Below, in pieces: positions 30,347-38,865 of a stretch of DNA of 64,000 bases (within the stretch, counting starts at the first letter, position 1; every line of letters begins with the position of its first letter). The notes beneath the pieces are model-generated. The model was not told the origin of the DNA. It did no database searches and saw only the letters and a program-made list of their open reading frames with translations. Origin of the DNA: [Mycobacterium] vasticus (GTDB lineage Bacteria > Actinomycetota > Actinomycetes > Mycobacteriales > Mycobacteriaceae); the NCBI RefSeq assembly GCF_020181595.1, contig NZ_CP084028.1:315749-379748 (forward strand). Direction: 5' to 3'. Position numbers and translations under genes: made by a program.

Positions 30347-30913
30347 GTGCTCAGTTCGCAGGAGCGGATCCTGGCGATCGTCGTCGAGATCCTCGAAACA
30401 GACGGCTACGACGCGGTGCAGTTGCGCGAGGTCGCGCGCCGCGCCCGGATGTCGCTGACGACCATCTACAAGCACTACGCCACCCGCGACGAGCTGATCT
30501 TGGCCGCGCTGGACGCCTGGATGCTGGCGAACCGCTACGCGGGTATCACTCCGCAGGGCCGCGAACCCGGGGAGCCGATCTATCCGGCGCTGATGCGGAT
30601 CTACCGGAGCATCTTCGAGCCGTGGGAGCGGCATCCGGCGATGCTCACCGCCTACGTGCGGGCCCGCTCCGCGCCGGGCGGAGACAAGCTGGCACGCCGG
30701 GGATTCGACGTCGTGGTCCCCGCGGCGATGGCGGTGCTCGCCGACGTCGACGAAGGATTCGTCGCCGACCTGGACCTCGTCATCTCCAACCTGGTGTACG
30801 GATCATGGGGGCGCTATGCGGCCGGCGAGATCGCCATCACCGAGATCCTGTCCGGACTCGACCGCGCGGTGTACTGGATGACCAGCGGATACGAGAGGGG
30901 CGACGGTGCTTAG
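30347..30913 (+). CDS. TetR-family transcriptional regulator
   Basis: A 188-aa regulator. The N-terminal HTH comprises helix 1 RILAIVVEILETDGYDAVQLREVARRA and recognition part MSLTTIYKHYATRDELILAAL. A C-terminal ligand-binding domain contains VRARSAPGGDKLARRGF. The GTG at 30347 has AAGGGG nine bases upstream. It is divergent from the SDR3-SDR2-CMD operon and probably binds the 15-bp palindrome between them. The stop overlaps the convergent nitroreductase-family gene by four bases. Confidence 0.87.
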   Translation: MLSSQERILAIVVEILETDGYDAVQLREVARRARMSLTTIYKHYATRDELILAALDAWMLANRYAGITPQGREPGEPIYPALMRIYRSIFEPWERHPAMLTAYVRARSAPGGDKLARRGFDVVVPAAMAVLADVDEGFVADLDLVISNLVYGSWGRYAAGEIAITEILSGLDRAVYWMTSGYERGDGA

Positions 30914-31422
30914 CGTCTGATCAACGCGAACACATGGATGTCGCGGTCGGTCCGGTGCTGGTAGGTGGCGTAGTTGCTGACGTAGTCGACGAACATCTGG
31001 TAGACGCGGTCGTGCTCGGCACCGGTGAGCTCGGTGGCCAGAACCGGAATCTCGGTGCCGCCCATCGTGACCCAGGCATTCGGGTCGGCCAGCAGGTTCA
31101 ACACCCACGCCGGATGGTGGGCCTGCCCGAAGTTGCTGCCCACCAGGAACAGTCGGTTGTCCTCGCGCATATAGGCCAGCGGGATCTGCCGGCGCTGCCC
31201 GGACTTTCGCCCCGTGGTGCTCAGCAGCAGCAGCGGGACCGCCATCGGGCCCAGAATGGTCAGCCGCCCGCCGCTTTTGGCGAGCAGCCAGCGATCCAGC
31301 GGAGTGCCCTGGCGGATGAGCCACGCGACAGGCTTCGTCCCGACGACTGCCCCCACCACCCGTCGTGCGCGTGATCCCGGGTCACGTCCCCACCGCACAT
31401 CCGGGAAGGTGTCTTCGGCCAT
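30910..31422 (-). CDS. deazaflavin (F420)-dependent nitroreductase-family protein
   Basis: A 170-aa split-beta-barrel protein of the DDN type, common in mycobacteria, that probably uses reduced F420. Family features are LLLSTTGRKSGQRRQIPLAYMREDNRLFLVGSNFGQAHHPAWVLNLLADPNAWV, in which the TGRKSG and SNFG...HPAWxxNL segments bind F420. A hydrophobic basic N-terminus (RRVVGAVVGTKPVAWLIRQGTPLDRWLL) may sit on the membrane. ATG 31422 is chosen; the open frame above it (to 32148) is antisense to the next gene and rejected. Confidence 0.85.
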   Translation of the reverse strand: MAEDTFPDVRWGRDPGSRARRVVGAVVGTKPVAWLIRQGTPLDRWLLAKSGGRLTILGPMAVPLLLLSTTGRKSGQRRQIPLAYMREDNRLFLVGSNFGQAHHPAWVLNLLADPNAWVTMGGTEIPVLATELTGAEHDRVYQMFVDYVSNYATYQHRTDRDIHVFALIRR

Positions 31423-31470
31423 GTCCAGATCCTGCCATTTCGCGGGCTGGGGCCGTGTGAGACTGACGCA

Positions 31471-32265
31471 ATGCCGGAAATCGCCTTCACCGCCGTCGCA
31501 CCCGTCATCCCGGTGCGGGACCTCGACGCCGCGCTGGACCGCTACCGCCGACTCGGGTTCACCGCCCAGCCCTACGACGGGCCGGCCCGGTACGGGTTCG
31601 TCGAACGTGGGCCGGTCTCGCTGCACCTGTCCGAGTGGGCCGAGCACGATCCGCTGCGGACCGCCTCCAGCGTGTACTTCTACGTCGACGACGCCGACGC
31701 CCTCTACGCGCAGTGGACCGCCGCGGGCGTGCCGGGCAAGTTCGCGGAACCGAGGGACACCGAGTATCAGCTGCGGGAATTCGCCTACGTCGACCCCGAA
31801 GGCACCCTGCACCGGGTCGGCTCGCCGGCCAAGGTCGCCCATGCCAGCCGCGACATCGCCGCACCGGCGGCGCGGATCTTCGAGTTGATCGCCGACCCGG
31901 CGCAACAGCCCCGCTGGGACGGCAACGACAACCTGTCCGAAGCGGCTGCCGGGCAACGGGTTACCGAGGTCGGCGCGATGTTCACCATGGCACTGACCAT
32001 GGGTGTAGTCCGGGAGAACCACGTGGTGGAGTTCGAGGAGGGCCGCCGTATCGCCTGGTTCCCCGCCGAGCCCGGCAAACAACCACCGGGGCATCTGTGG
32101 CGCTGGGAGCTGGAGGCGTTGGACGCGACCCACACCCGGGTCACCCACACCTACGACTGGACGCAGCTGAGCGACCCCAAACGTCTTGAGCGGGCACGCT
32201 GGACCACCGCTGACCGGCTCGCGGAGTCGCTGGCCAGGCTCGCCGCGCTGGCCGAGGGTTCCTGA
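31471..32265 (+). CDS. VOC (glyoxalase/bleomycin-resistance) and SRPBCC fusion protein
   Basis: A 264-aa protein with two domains that normally occur apart. Residues ~5-115 form a vicinal-oxygen-chelate domain (VAPVIPVRDLDAALDRYRRLGF, FYVDDADALYAQW, FAYVDPEGTLHRVG). From about residue 125 there is an SRPBCC/polyketide-cyclase-like domain (SRDIAAPAARIFELIADPAQQPRWDG, ending in HTYDWTQLS). VOC domains bind small ligands or metals, and SRPBCC domains bind hydrophobic ligands in a deep cavity. Whether it is an enzyme or a binding protein cannot be told. It ends four bases before the convergent AAA ATPase gene. Confidence 0.75.
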   Translation: MPEIAFTAVAPVIPVRDLDAALDRYRRLGFTAQPYDGPARYGFVERGPVSLHLSEWAEHDPLRTASSVYFYVDDADALYAQWTAAGVPGKFAEPRDTEYQLREFAYVDPEGTLHRVGSPAKVAHASRDIAAPAARIFELIADPAQQPRWDGNDNLSEAAAGQRVTEVGAMFTMALTMGVVRENHVVEFEEGRRIAWFPAEPGKQPPGHLWRWELEALDATHTRVTHTYDWTQLSDPKRLERARWTTADRLAESLARLAALAEGS

Positions 32266-32269
32266 CGGC

Positions 32270-34465
32270 TCACCGATTGTCGGCGAAGGCGCGCAGCGCG
32301 TCGACCTGAGCCGGATCCAGTGAAGGACGGACGTTTTCGCGGGCCGCGGCCACGTCGGCCACCGTGACGTCGGCGGCGTCGATCGAGCGGCGCATCGCGG
32401 TCAGGGCCGCCTCGCGCAACAGGGCCACGCAGTCCGCGGCGCTGTAGCCGTCCAAGTCGGCGGCCAGCGCATCGAGGTCGACATCGTCATGCAGCGGCAC
32501 CGATTTTCCGGCCACCTTCAGGATCTGCCGACGGGCGTCGGCGTCCGGCGGCTCGACGAACACCAGCTTCTCCAGCCGCCCCGGCCGGGTCAGCGCCGGG
32601 TCGATCAGATCGGGACGGTTGGTGGCGCCGACGACCACCACGTCGCGCAGCGGGTTGGCGCCGTCGAGTTCGGTGAGCAGCGCGGCCACCACCCGGTCGG
32701 TGACGCCGGAATCGAAGCTCTGGCCGCGGCGCGGTGCCAGCGCGTCGATCTCGTCGAGGAACACCAGCGAGGGAGCCGAGTCGCGGGCCCGCTGGAACAG
32801 GTCCCGCACCGCACGCTCACTGCTGCCCACCCACTTGTCCATCAGCTCGGCGCCCTTGACCGAATGCACGCTGACCCGACCGGAACCGGCCAGGGCGCGC
32901 ACCACGAAGGTCTTGCCGCAGCCCGGCGGGCCGTAGAGCAGCACCCCGTGCGGTGGGTCGACACCGAGCCGGGTGAAGGTGTCGGGATGTTGCAGCGGCC
33001 ACAGGATCGCTTCGGTCAGTGCCTGTTTGGTGGCCACCATGTCGCCGACGTCATCGAGGGTGACCGATCCGACGGACACCTCCGCGGCCGCTGAGCGCGA
33101 CAGCGGACGGATCACGCTGAGCGCCCCGACCAGATCTTCCTGGGTGAGGGTGGGTGTCTCGTCGTTGTCGCTGGCGCGCGAGGCCGCCCGCAGCGCCGCC
33201 TCGCGCACCAGCGCGGCAAGGTCGGCGGCCACGAAACCCGGTGTGCGCTCGGCGACCTCCTTGAGATCGAGGTCGGTGCTGGGGACCGAGATGAGCAGGG
33301 TGGCCAGCAGTGCCGCCCGAGTCGCGCTGTCGGGCAGGCTCAGCCGGATCTCCCGGTCGCACAGTTCAGGTGCCCGCAATCGGGGGTCGACGCGATCGGG
33401 AAGCGCCGACGTCGCGATGAACGCCACGCCTTCGGTGGCCACGACGTTGCGCAGTTCGGCAAGTATCAGCGACGCCACCGGCTCGGCCGGTTCGGGCAAC
33501 AGGGCGTCGATGTCGGCGATCAGCAACACCCCGCCGCCGTCGCACGCCCGCGCCGCCGCGGAACGCACCGCGGTCAGTCGCTCATCGGCAGCCAGCGCCC
33601 CGATCTCCGGGCTGTCCACCTCGATCAGTCGCCGGCCCTCACACACAGCCCGGACCAGGGTTGTCTTGCCGACACCGGCCGGACCGGACACCAACACACC
33701 GAGATTCGTTCCGGCGCGCAGGGTTTTCAACAGCGCGGGTTCGTCGAGGGCGAGCTTGAGCCATTCGGCGAGCTTGGCTGCTTGGGCCTCGCAGCCCTTG
33801 AGTTCGTCGATGGCGATCCGGACCGGAGCAGCCGGCTTGGCGACGGTCGACACAGGGGCGGTGGTGGCATCGGCGAAGGTGACCAGCGAGTTGGGTTGCA
33901 CGCTGACCGGCCCGGCCGGATCCACACCGGTGACCGTCAGTAGCTCCGAGGTCCAGCTGATCCCGACCGCAGAGGCCAGCGCGGTGGTCGCCGCCGAGGT
34001 GGACGTGCCCGGGCCCAGGTCGCGGGGCAGCAGCGACACCGCGTCGCCGACGGTCAGCACCTTGCCCAACAATGCCTGGCGCAGCGTGGCCGCCGACACC
34101 GATTCGGACGCCAGCTTCGACCCGCTCAACGTCACCGAGCGTGCGCCGTAGACGGTGACCGCAGCCACCACCACCTCGGTGCCGTCGCGCAGGCCGGCGT
34201 TGGACAGCGTCACGTCGTCGAGCAGTACCACCCCGGCGGGCGTGTCCGCCCTGCTCAGCGCGGCCACCGCCGACGTTGTTCGCGAACCGGTCAGCGACAC
34301 CGCATCCCACTCCCGAATGCCAAGGGCAGCAACCGCTTCAGGATGCAGCCGGATCACGCCACGGCGGGCGTCGACGGCCGCGGTGTTGAGCCGGGCGATC
34401 AGGGTCAGGTGTCGTGACGAGGCCAGGGAAGCATCGCCGTTCCGGTGCTCTTCAATAGAACCCAT
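32270..34465 (-). CDS. Cdc48/p97-like tandem AAA ATPase (Rv0435c-like)
   Basis: A 731-aa protein with an N-terminal double-psi barrel-type domain (to ~200) and two AAA modules. D1 has Walker A GPAGVGKTT (261-269), but its Walker B reads LLIADID, lacking the usual Asp-Glu pair, so D1 may bind but not hydrolyse ATP well. D2 has Walker A GPPGCGKT (514-521), Walker B FLDEID (Asp573, Glu574), sensor 1 GATNRP and an arginine-finger region (TRPGRLEK). The family unfolds or extracts proteins; M. smegmatis Msm0858 is a studied homologue. ATG 34465 overlaps the start of the divergent chorismate mutase gene on the other strand. Confidence 0.87.
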   Translation of the reverse strand: MGSIEEHRNGDASLASSRHLTLIARLNTAAVDARRGVIRLHPEAVAALGIREWDAVSLTGSRTTSAVAALSRADTPAGVVLLDDVTLSNAGLRDGTEVVVAAVTVYGARSVTLSGSKLASESVSAATLRQALLGKVLTVGDAVSLLPRDLGPGTSTSAATTALASAVGISWTSELLTVTGVDPAGPVSVQPNSLVTFADATTAPVSTVAKPAAPVRIAIDELKGCEAQAAKLAEWLKLALDEPALLKTLRAGTNLGVLVSGPAGVGKTTLVRAVCEGRRLIEVDSPEIGALAADERLTAVRSAAARACDGGGVLLIADIDALLPEPAEPVASLILAELRNVVATEGVAFIATSALPDRVDPRLRAPELCDREIRLSLPDSATRAALLATLLISVPSTDLDLKEVAERTPGFVAADLAALVREAALRAASRASDNDETPTLTQEDLVGALSVIRPLSRSAAAEVSVGSVTLDDVGDMVATKQALTEAILWPLQHPDTFTRLGVDPPHGVLLYGPPGCGKTFVVRALAGSGRVSVHSVKGAELMDKWVGSSERAVRDLFQRARDSAPSLVFLDEIDALAPRRGQSFDSGVTDRVVAALLTELDGANPLRDVVVVGATNRPDLIDPALTRPGRLEKLVFVEPPDADARRQILKVAGKSVPLHDDVDLDALAADLDGYSAADCVALLREAALTAMRRSIDAADVTVADVAAARENVRPSLDPAQVDALRAFADNR

Positions 34466-35030
34466 GCGGTCATTATCGACATACACCCGTGTGCTGATGC
34501 CGGTGATCGGGTCGGTTGCCCTCCTGGCGCCCCCGGTCGCCCACGCCGACACCACCCTTACCGACCTGGTCGACGCGGCCGCCGGACGCCTGCAGGTCGC
34601 CGACGACGTCGCGGCAGCCAAGTGGCACTCCGGTGCCGCCATCGAAGATCCGGCCCGGGTACACCAACAACTGGTGGCACTGGCGTCGGCCGCGCAGGTC
34701 GAGCACCTCGACCCCGACTACGTGACACGGGTTTTCACCGATCAGATCGACGCCACCGAGGCGGCCGAGCATTACCGGTTCGCGCAGTGGAAGCTCGACC
34801 CGGCCGCTGCGCCGGCTGCAGGCCCCGACCTGGCGGCCCCACGAGCGAAGATCGACGGCTTCAACCGCGTCATGCTCACCCAGATCGGCCTGCAGTGGCA
34901 GCAGCTGCACGCACCGGACTGCGCGGCGCGGCGAGACGAGGCGGTCCGAGACGTCGGCGCCGCAAGGCAACTCGACGAGTTCTACCGGCAGGCACTGACC
35001 GCGGCCACGCGGGACTACTGCGCCGGGTAG
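34464..35030 (+). CDS. secreted chorismate mutase, AroQ-gamma type
   Basis: An exported all-helical chorismate mutase of 188 aa, of the type represented by Rv1885c, which converts chorismate to prephenate outside the cytoplasm. A signal peptide with Arg2 and Arg9, hydrophobic core and AHA-D cleavage (residues 1-28) precedes the mature domain. Catalytic-type residues are in LVDAAAGRLQVADDVAAAKW, and DQIDATEAAEHYRFAQW follows. Cys in LHAPDCAARR and in the C-terminal RDYCAG can form the family disulfide. The ATG at 34464 shares bases with the divergent AAA ATPase start (CATG), and no ribosome site precedes it, so leaderless translation is likely. ATG 34497 is an alternative but would remove the basic n-region. 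Confidence 0.82.
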   Translation: MRSLSTYTRVLMPVIGSVALLAPPVAHADTTLTDLVDAAAGRLQVADDVAAAKWHSGAAIEDPARVHQQLVALASAAQVEHLDPDYVTRVFTDQIDATEAAEHYRFAQWKLDPAAAPAAGPDLAAPRAKIDGFNRVMLTQIGLQWQQLHAPDCAARRDEAVRDVGAARQLDEFYRQALTAATRDYCAG

Positions 35031-35031
35031 C

Positions 35032-35934
35032 TCAGCGGCCGGGTTTGCGCAGCCGCAGCCGGGCCATCGACTGCCCACTGGGACGCCGGATACCGCGCCG
35101 CACTCCGGGCAGCCGACCCGGCTGCGCCCGGCGGATCGCCCGCCGCGCGGCCCGGCGCTCCTTGGGGGCGTCCTCCCAGGCCTCCGGATGCGCGGCCACC
35201 CAGCGCTGGCTGCGGACCGAGAACGGAATGGTGCACAGGTAGGCCCCGATGAGCACCAGCACCAGCACGTAGGGGAACTGGAAGGCCGCCGCGGCCACCA
35301 GCGCCAGCACCGCCAGCAGCACCGCGGCCAGATGCGGCGGCACCGACACCGCGTGCATCTTGCGCATCGGGATCCGGCTGACCAGCAGCATCGAGGTAGC
35401 CACCACCCAGGCGCAGGTGAACCACGGCGAGGTCCACCAACCGTCGCCGAACTGCAGTTTGGCGGCCAGCAGGCCCATCAGCGTGATCGCGCCGGCCGGG
35501 GCGGGCATCCCGACGAAGAACTCCCGGGTGTAGGCCGGCAGGGTGGCGTCGTCGAGCAGGGTGTTGAACCGGGCCAGCCGCAGCACCACGCACACCGCGT
35601 AGACCAGCACCACGATCCAGCCCGCCGGCTGCGTCGACAGCAGCGTCACATAGATGACCACCGCCGGGGCCACGCCGAAGTCGACGGCGTCAGCCAGGGA
35701 GTCGATCTCGGCGCCCATTCGCGACTCGGCGTTGAGGATGCGTGCCACCCGGCCGTCGAGGCCGTCGAGGATGGCGGCCGCGGCGATCAGCGCCATCGCC
35801 AGTTGCGGCTCCCCGTCCAGGGCGTACTTGATCGAGGTCAGCCCGGCGCAGATCGCCAGCACCGTCATGGAACTGGGCAGGATGTGCAGGCCCACCGGGC
35901 GACGGTTGGGGGCCTGCTGCGCGGAACCTGTCAC
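35032..35934 (-). CDS. pssA: CDP-diacylglycerol-serine O-phosphatidyltransferase
   Basis: Integral membrane enzyme that makes phosphatidylserine from CDP-diacylglycerol and serine. The CDP-alcohol phosphatidyltransferase motif DGx2ARx8Gx3Dx3D is complete ([23 protein letters not shown]). Several hydrophobic helices follow, and a basic cytoplasmic tail ends the 300-aa protein ([17 protein letters not shown]...RLRLRKPGR). GTG 35934 overlaps the psd stop (GTGA), so the pair is translationally coupled and PS passes straight to the decarboxylase. Matches Rv0436c. Confidence 0.94.
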   Translation of the reverse strand: MTGSAQQAPNRRPVGLHILPSSMTVLAICAGLTSIKYALDGEPQLAMALIAAAAILDGLDGRVARILNAESRMGAEIDSLADAVDFGVAPAVVIYVTLLSTQPAGWIVVLVYAVCVVLRLARFNTLLDDATLPAYTREFFVGMPAPAGAITLMGLLAAKLQFGDGWWTSPWFTCAWVVATSMLLVSRIPMRKMHAVSVPPHLAAVLLAVLALVAAAAFQFPYVLVLVLIGAYLCTIPFSVRSQRWVAAHPEAWEDAPKERRAARRAIRRAQPGRLPGVRRGIRRPSGQSMARLRLRKPGR

Positions 35935-36638
35935 GGCAGCACGGCCAGCACGGTCTCGCCGGCGACCATTCGCTGGCCGATGCCGACCAGCGGTTGCGTC
36001 CCAGGCGGAAAATAGGTGTCCAGCCGCGAACCGAACCGGATCAACCCGTAGGTGTCGCCGATCGCCAGATGGTCACCGGGCCGGGCGTCGCAGATGATCC
36101 GCCGGGCCACCAGGCCGGCGATCTGAACCGCGATCACCTCGGCACCCTCGGCGGTGCGGAACCGCACACTGTTGCGCTCGTTGTCCTCGCTGGCCTCGGC
36201 GCGATCGGCCGACCCGAACCGGCCGGCGCGATGCAGCACCTCGATCACCTCGCCGCCGATCGGGGCGCGCTGCACATGGGCGTCGAACACCGACATGAAG
36301 ATGCTGACCCGCGGCAGCGGGGTGTCGGGCAGATCCAGCTCCGGCGGGGGGCTGGCGGTGTCCACCAGGCAGACCGCGCCGTCGGCGGGGGCCACCACCA
36401 CACCGGGACGCGTGGGCGGCACCCGGTGGGGATGCCGGAAGAAGCCGGCACTGGCTCCGGCGGCCAGCAGTCCCGCGCTACGCAGCCAGCCGCGGTTGCG
36501 GCCCAGCGCCGCAATGCTGAGCCCTCCCGCGACGAACGGCAACCCGGCCTGGTGCATCGGCGGCACCGTCGAACGCACCAACTCAAGGAGGTGTCTCAGA
36601 CCGCCGGGGTCGTCGGCGGCGCGGGGTCTTCTGGCCAT
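35931..36638 (-). CDS. psd: phosphatidylserine decarboxylase proenzyme
   Basis: Converts phosphatidylserine to phosphatidylethanolamine. A 235-aa proenzyme of the short type with one or two N-terminal membrane segments ([26 protein letters not shown]). Self-cleavage is expected between Gly203 and Ser204 in LIRFGSRLD, giving the pyruvoyl cofactor. The conserved ADGxV ([10 protein letters not shown]) and [12 protein letters not shown] motifs are present. It lies between moeA (16 bp upstream) and pssA (overlapping), as in M. tuberculosis Rv0437c. Confidence 0.94.
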   Translation of the reverse strand: MARRPRAADDPGGLRHLLELVRSTVPPMHQAGLPFVAGGLSIAALGRNRGWLRSAGLLAAGASAGFFRHPHRVPPTRPGVVVAPADGAVCLVDTASPPPELDLPDTPLPRVSIFMSVFDAHVQRAPIGGEVIEVLHRAGRFGSADRAEASEDNERNSVRFRTAEGAEVIAVQIAGLVARRIICDARPGDHLAIGDTYGLIRFGSRLDTYFPPGTQPLVGIGQRMVAGETVLAVLP

Positions 36639-36654
36639 CCGGCCATCTTAGAAG

Positions 36655-37881
36655 CTAGCCGGTACACCCGGTGAGGTCCCAGACCTCCACCTCGGTGCCC
36701 TGCGGCAGCTCGGTCACGTCGTCGGCGATGTCGAGCAGGCAGTTCGCCGAGGCCAGGAAGCGCAGATGGTGCGACGCCGGGGGGCCGTAATTGGTGACGG
36801 TTCCGGTCTCGTGGTCGAACAGACCGCGCCGGAACTGCCGCTTGCCGGGCGGGGAGGTCAGGGTCTCGCTGAGGATGGCGGTGCGGCGCGGGCGGTCCGG
36901 CGCCGGCAGATCCATCGCGCGGCGCAGGGCGGGACGCACGAACACCTCGAAGGACACCTGGGCGCTGACCGGGTTGCCGGGCAGGGTGATGATGGCCGCC
37001 GCACCCACCCGACCGATGCCCTGCGGCATACCGGGCTGCATCGCGACCTTGACGAAGTCCACGCCCTGATCGCCTTCGCGGCCGAAGACGTCCTTGACCA
37101 CCTCGTAGGCACCCGCGCTTACGCCGCCGCTGGTGATGATCAGGTCCACCGCGCCGTCGCGCACGCCGTAGCGGTCGAGCACCGCGCTGAACTCGGCGGT
37201 GTCGTCGGAGACGGTGGGTGCGGCCACCACCTCGGCTCCGGCGTCGCGCACCGCGGCGGCCAGCATCACCCCGTTGGACTCGTAGATCTGGCCGGGTGCC
37301 AATGGCGTGCCGGGGTGGATCAGCTCGGAGCCGGTGGAGATCACCAGCACCCGCTGCCGGGGCCGCACGGTCAGTTGGGCCAGGCCGAGTGCCGAGGCCA
37401 GGCCCACCGCCGGCGGGTTGACGCGTTGGCCGGCCCACAGCACGGTGGCACCCTCGGCGACGTCGCCGCCAGCCCGGCGGATGTGGCGGCCCTGGGCGGT
37501 TGCGGCGTTGATCGTCACCACGTCGATCCCGCCGTCGGTGGCCTCGACCGGCACCACCCCGTCGGCGCCGAAGGGCATCGGCGCACCGGTCATGATGCGG
37601 TGCGCGGTTCCGGCCACCAGCGTCGGAATGTCGGTGCGGCCGGCCGGAATGTCCTCGGCCACCGGCAATCTCACCGGGCTCTCGGGCGTCGCGCCGGCCA
37701 CGTCGGCGGCCAGCACGGCGTAGCCGTCCATTCCAGAGTTGTCGAAGACGGGAAGACAGATCGGTGCGGTGACGTCGGCGGCCAGCACCAGACCCTCGGC
37801 CTCGTGGAGCGAAACCGCGACAGGCGGGCGGGGATGGATCAGGTCGGCGACAGCGCGCTGGTGTTCTTCGACAGATCGCAT
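36655..37881 (-). CDS. moeA: molybdopterin molybdenumtransferase (MoeA)
   Basis: Inserts molybdate into adenylated molybdopterin to complete the molybdenum cofactor. The 408-aa product shows the MoeA core: FDNSGMDGYAV, AGTAHRIMTGAPMPFGADGVVPVE, STGSELIHPG, IITSGGVSAGAYEVVKDV and LPGNPVSAQVSFEVFVRP. ATG 37881 (MRSVEEHQRAVADLI) is the usual N-terminus; the frame is open 20 codons more. It precedes psd by 16 bp in the leftward SDR-moeA-psd-pssA unit and matches Rv0438c (moeA2) by position. Confidence 0.93.
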   Translation of the reverse strand: MRSVEEHQRAVADLIHPRPPVAVSLHEAEGLVLAADVTAPICLPVFDNSGMDGYAVLAADVAGATPESPVRLPVAEDIPAGRTDIPTLVAGTAHRIMTGAPMPFGADGVVPVEATDGGIDVVTINAATAQGRHIRRAGGDVAEGATVLWAGQRVNPPAVGLASALGLAQLTVRPRQRVLVISTGSELIHPGTPLAPGQIYESNGVMLAAAVRDAGAEVVAAPTVSDDTAEFSAVLDRYGVRDGAVDLIITSGGVSAGAYEVVKDVFGREGDQGVDFVKVAMQPGMPQGIGRVGAAAIITLPGNPVSAQVSFEVFVRPALRRAMDLPAPDRPRRTAILSETLTSPPGKRQFRRGLFDHETGTVTNYGPPASHHLRFLASANCLLDIADDVTELPQGTEVEVWDLTGCTG

Positions 37882-37895
37882 CCCCACAGTTTGGC

Positions 37896-38819
37896 CTAGA
37901 CGGGGTAGCTGATTCCTGTCAGCTCCTCCGACAGCGCCCACAACCGTTGCTGGAGCTCGACCTCGTGAGCCTGCTTGCTGGCCTCGACCAACTTCGGGTG
38001 GCCGCGCTGCTCGCCGAGACCGCTGGGGCCGTAGTACTGCCCGCCCCGCACGCCGGCGTCGGTCGCGGCGCGCAACGTCGGCAGCGCGCCCATGGCAGCG
38101 CTCTGAACGACAAGGGGCGTCAGCAGCCGGTCAGCTGGACGCAGCAGCGGCGGCAGGTAGCGGGTCAGCTCGGTATTGGCGGTGCCGGGATGTGCGGCGA
38201 CGGCGATGGTCGAGCGGCGTTTGGCGGCCAGCCGGCGCTGCAACTCGAAGGTGAACATCAGATTGGCCAACTTGGACTGGCCGTAGGCGGCGATCCGGTT
38301 GTAGCCGTGCTCCCACTGCGGGTCGTCGAAGTGGATGGCCGCCATGATCCGGTGCGCCGTGCTGCTCACGGTCACCACCCGGGAACCCTTGACCCGCATC
38401 ATCTTGGGCAGCAGCAGTCCGGTCAGGGCGAAATGACCGAGGTGATTGGTGCCGAACTGCAGCTCGAAACCGTCGACGGTGGTCTGCTTGGGGGTGTACA
38501 TCACCCCGGCGTTGTTGATCAGCAGATGGATGCGCGAGTGGGCCGTGGTCAACGCCGCGGCGGCTTCGCGGACCGACGCCAGCGAACTCAGATCGAGCTC
38601 ACGCAGCTCGACGTCGGCCTCCGGGTGGGCCTTGGTGATCCGTTCCGCGGCCGCGTTGCCCTTCTCGAGGTCGCGAACCGCCAGCACCACCCGTGCGCCG
38701 CGCTGCGCCAGCGCCTTGGCGGTGTGATAGCCGATTCCGGTGTTGGCGCCGGTGATCACCGCGACGCGCCCGGCCTGATCCGGTATCTGCTCGGCAGTCC
38801 ACCTGTCCCGGCTGCTCAT
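37896..38819 (-). CDS. short-chain dehydrogenase (Rv0439c-like)
   Basis: A 307-aa classical SDR resembling retinol dehydrogenase/protochlorophyllide-reductase-like proteins. Cofactor motif TGANTGIGYHTA, then NNAGVM, the catalytic Ser in VTVSSTAHRI, and YGQSK. The longer C-terminal part forms a substrate lid. ATG 38819 (MSSRDRWTAEQIPDQAG) is the expected start; upstream open codons run into the divergent PH-domain gene. It belongs to the conserved block next to moeA. The substrate is unknown. Confidence 0.88.
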   Translation of the reverse strand: MSSRDRWTAEQIPDQAGRVAVITGANTGIGYHTAKALAQRGARVVLAVRDLEKGNAAAERITKAHPEADVELRELDLSSLASVREAAAALTTAHSRIHLLINNAGVMYTPKQTTVDGFELQFGTNHLGHFALTGLLLPKMMRVKGSRVVTVSSTAHRIMAAIHFDDPQWEHGYNRIAAYGQSKLANLMFTFELQRRLAAKRRSTIAVAAHPGTANTELTRYLPPLLRPADRLLTPLVVQSAAMGALPTLRAATDAGVRGGQYYGPSGLGEQRGHPKLVEASKQAHEVELQQRLWALSEELTGISYPV

Positions 38820-38865
38820 GAGGATGACGATACGCAGACGGCCGGGCCCTGACATCCTGTCCTGC

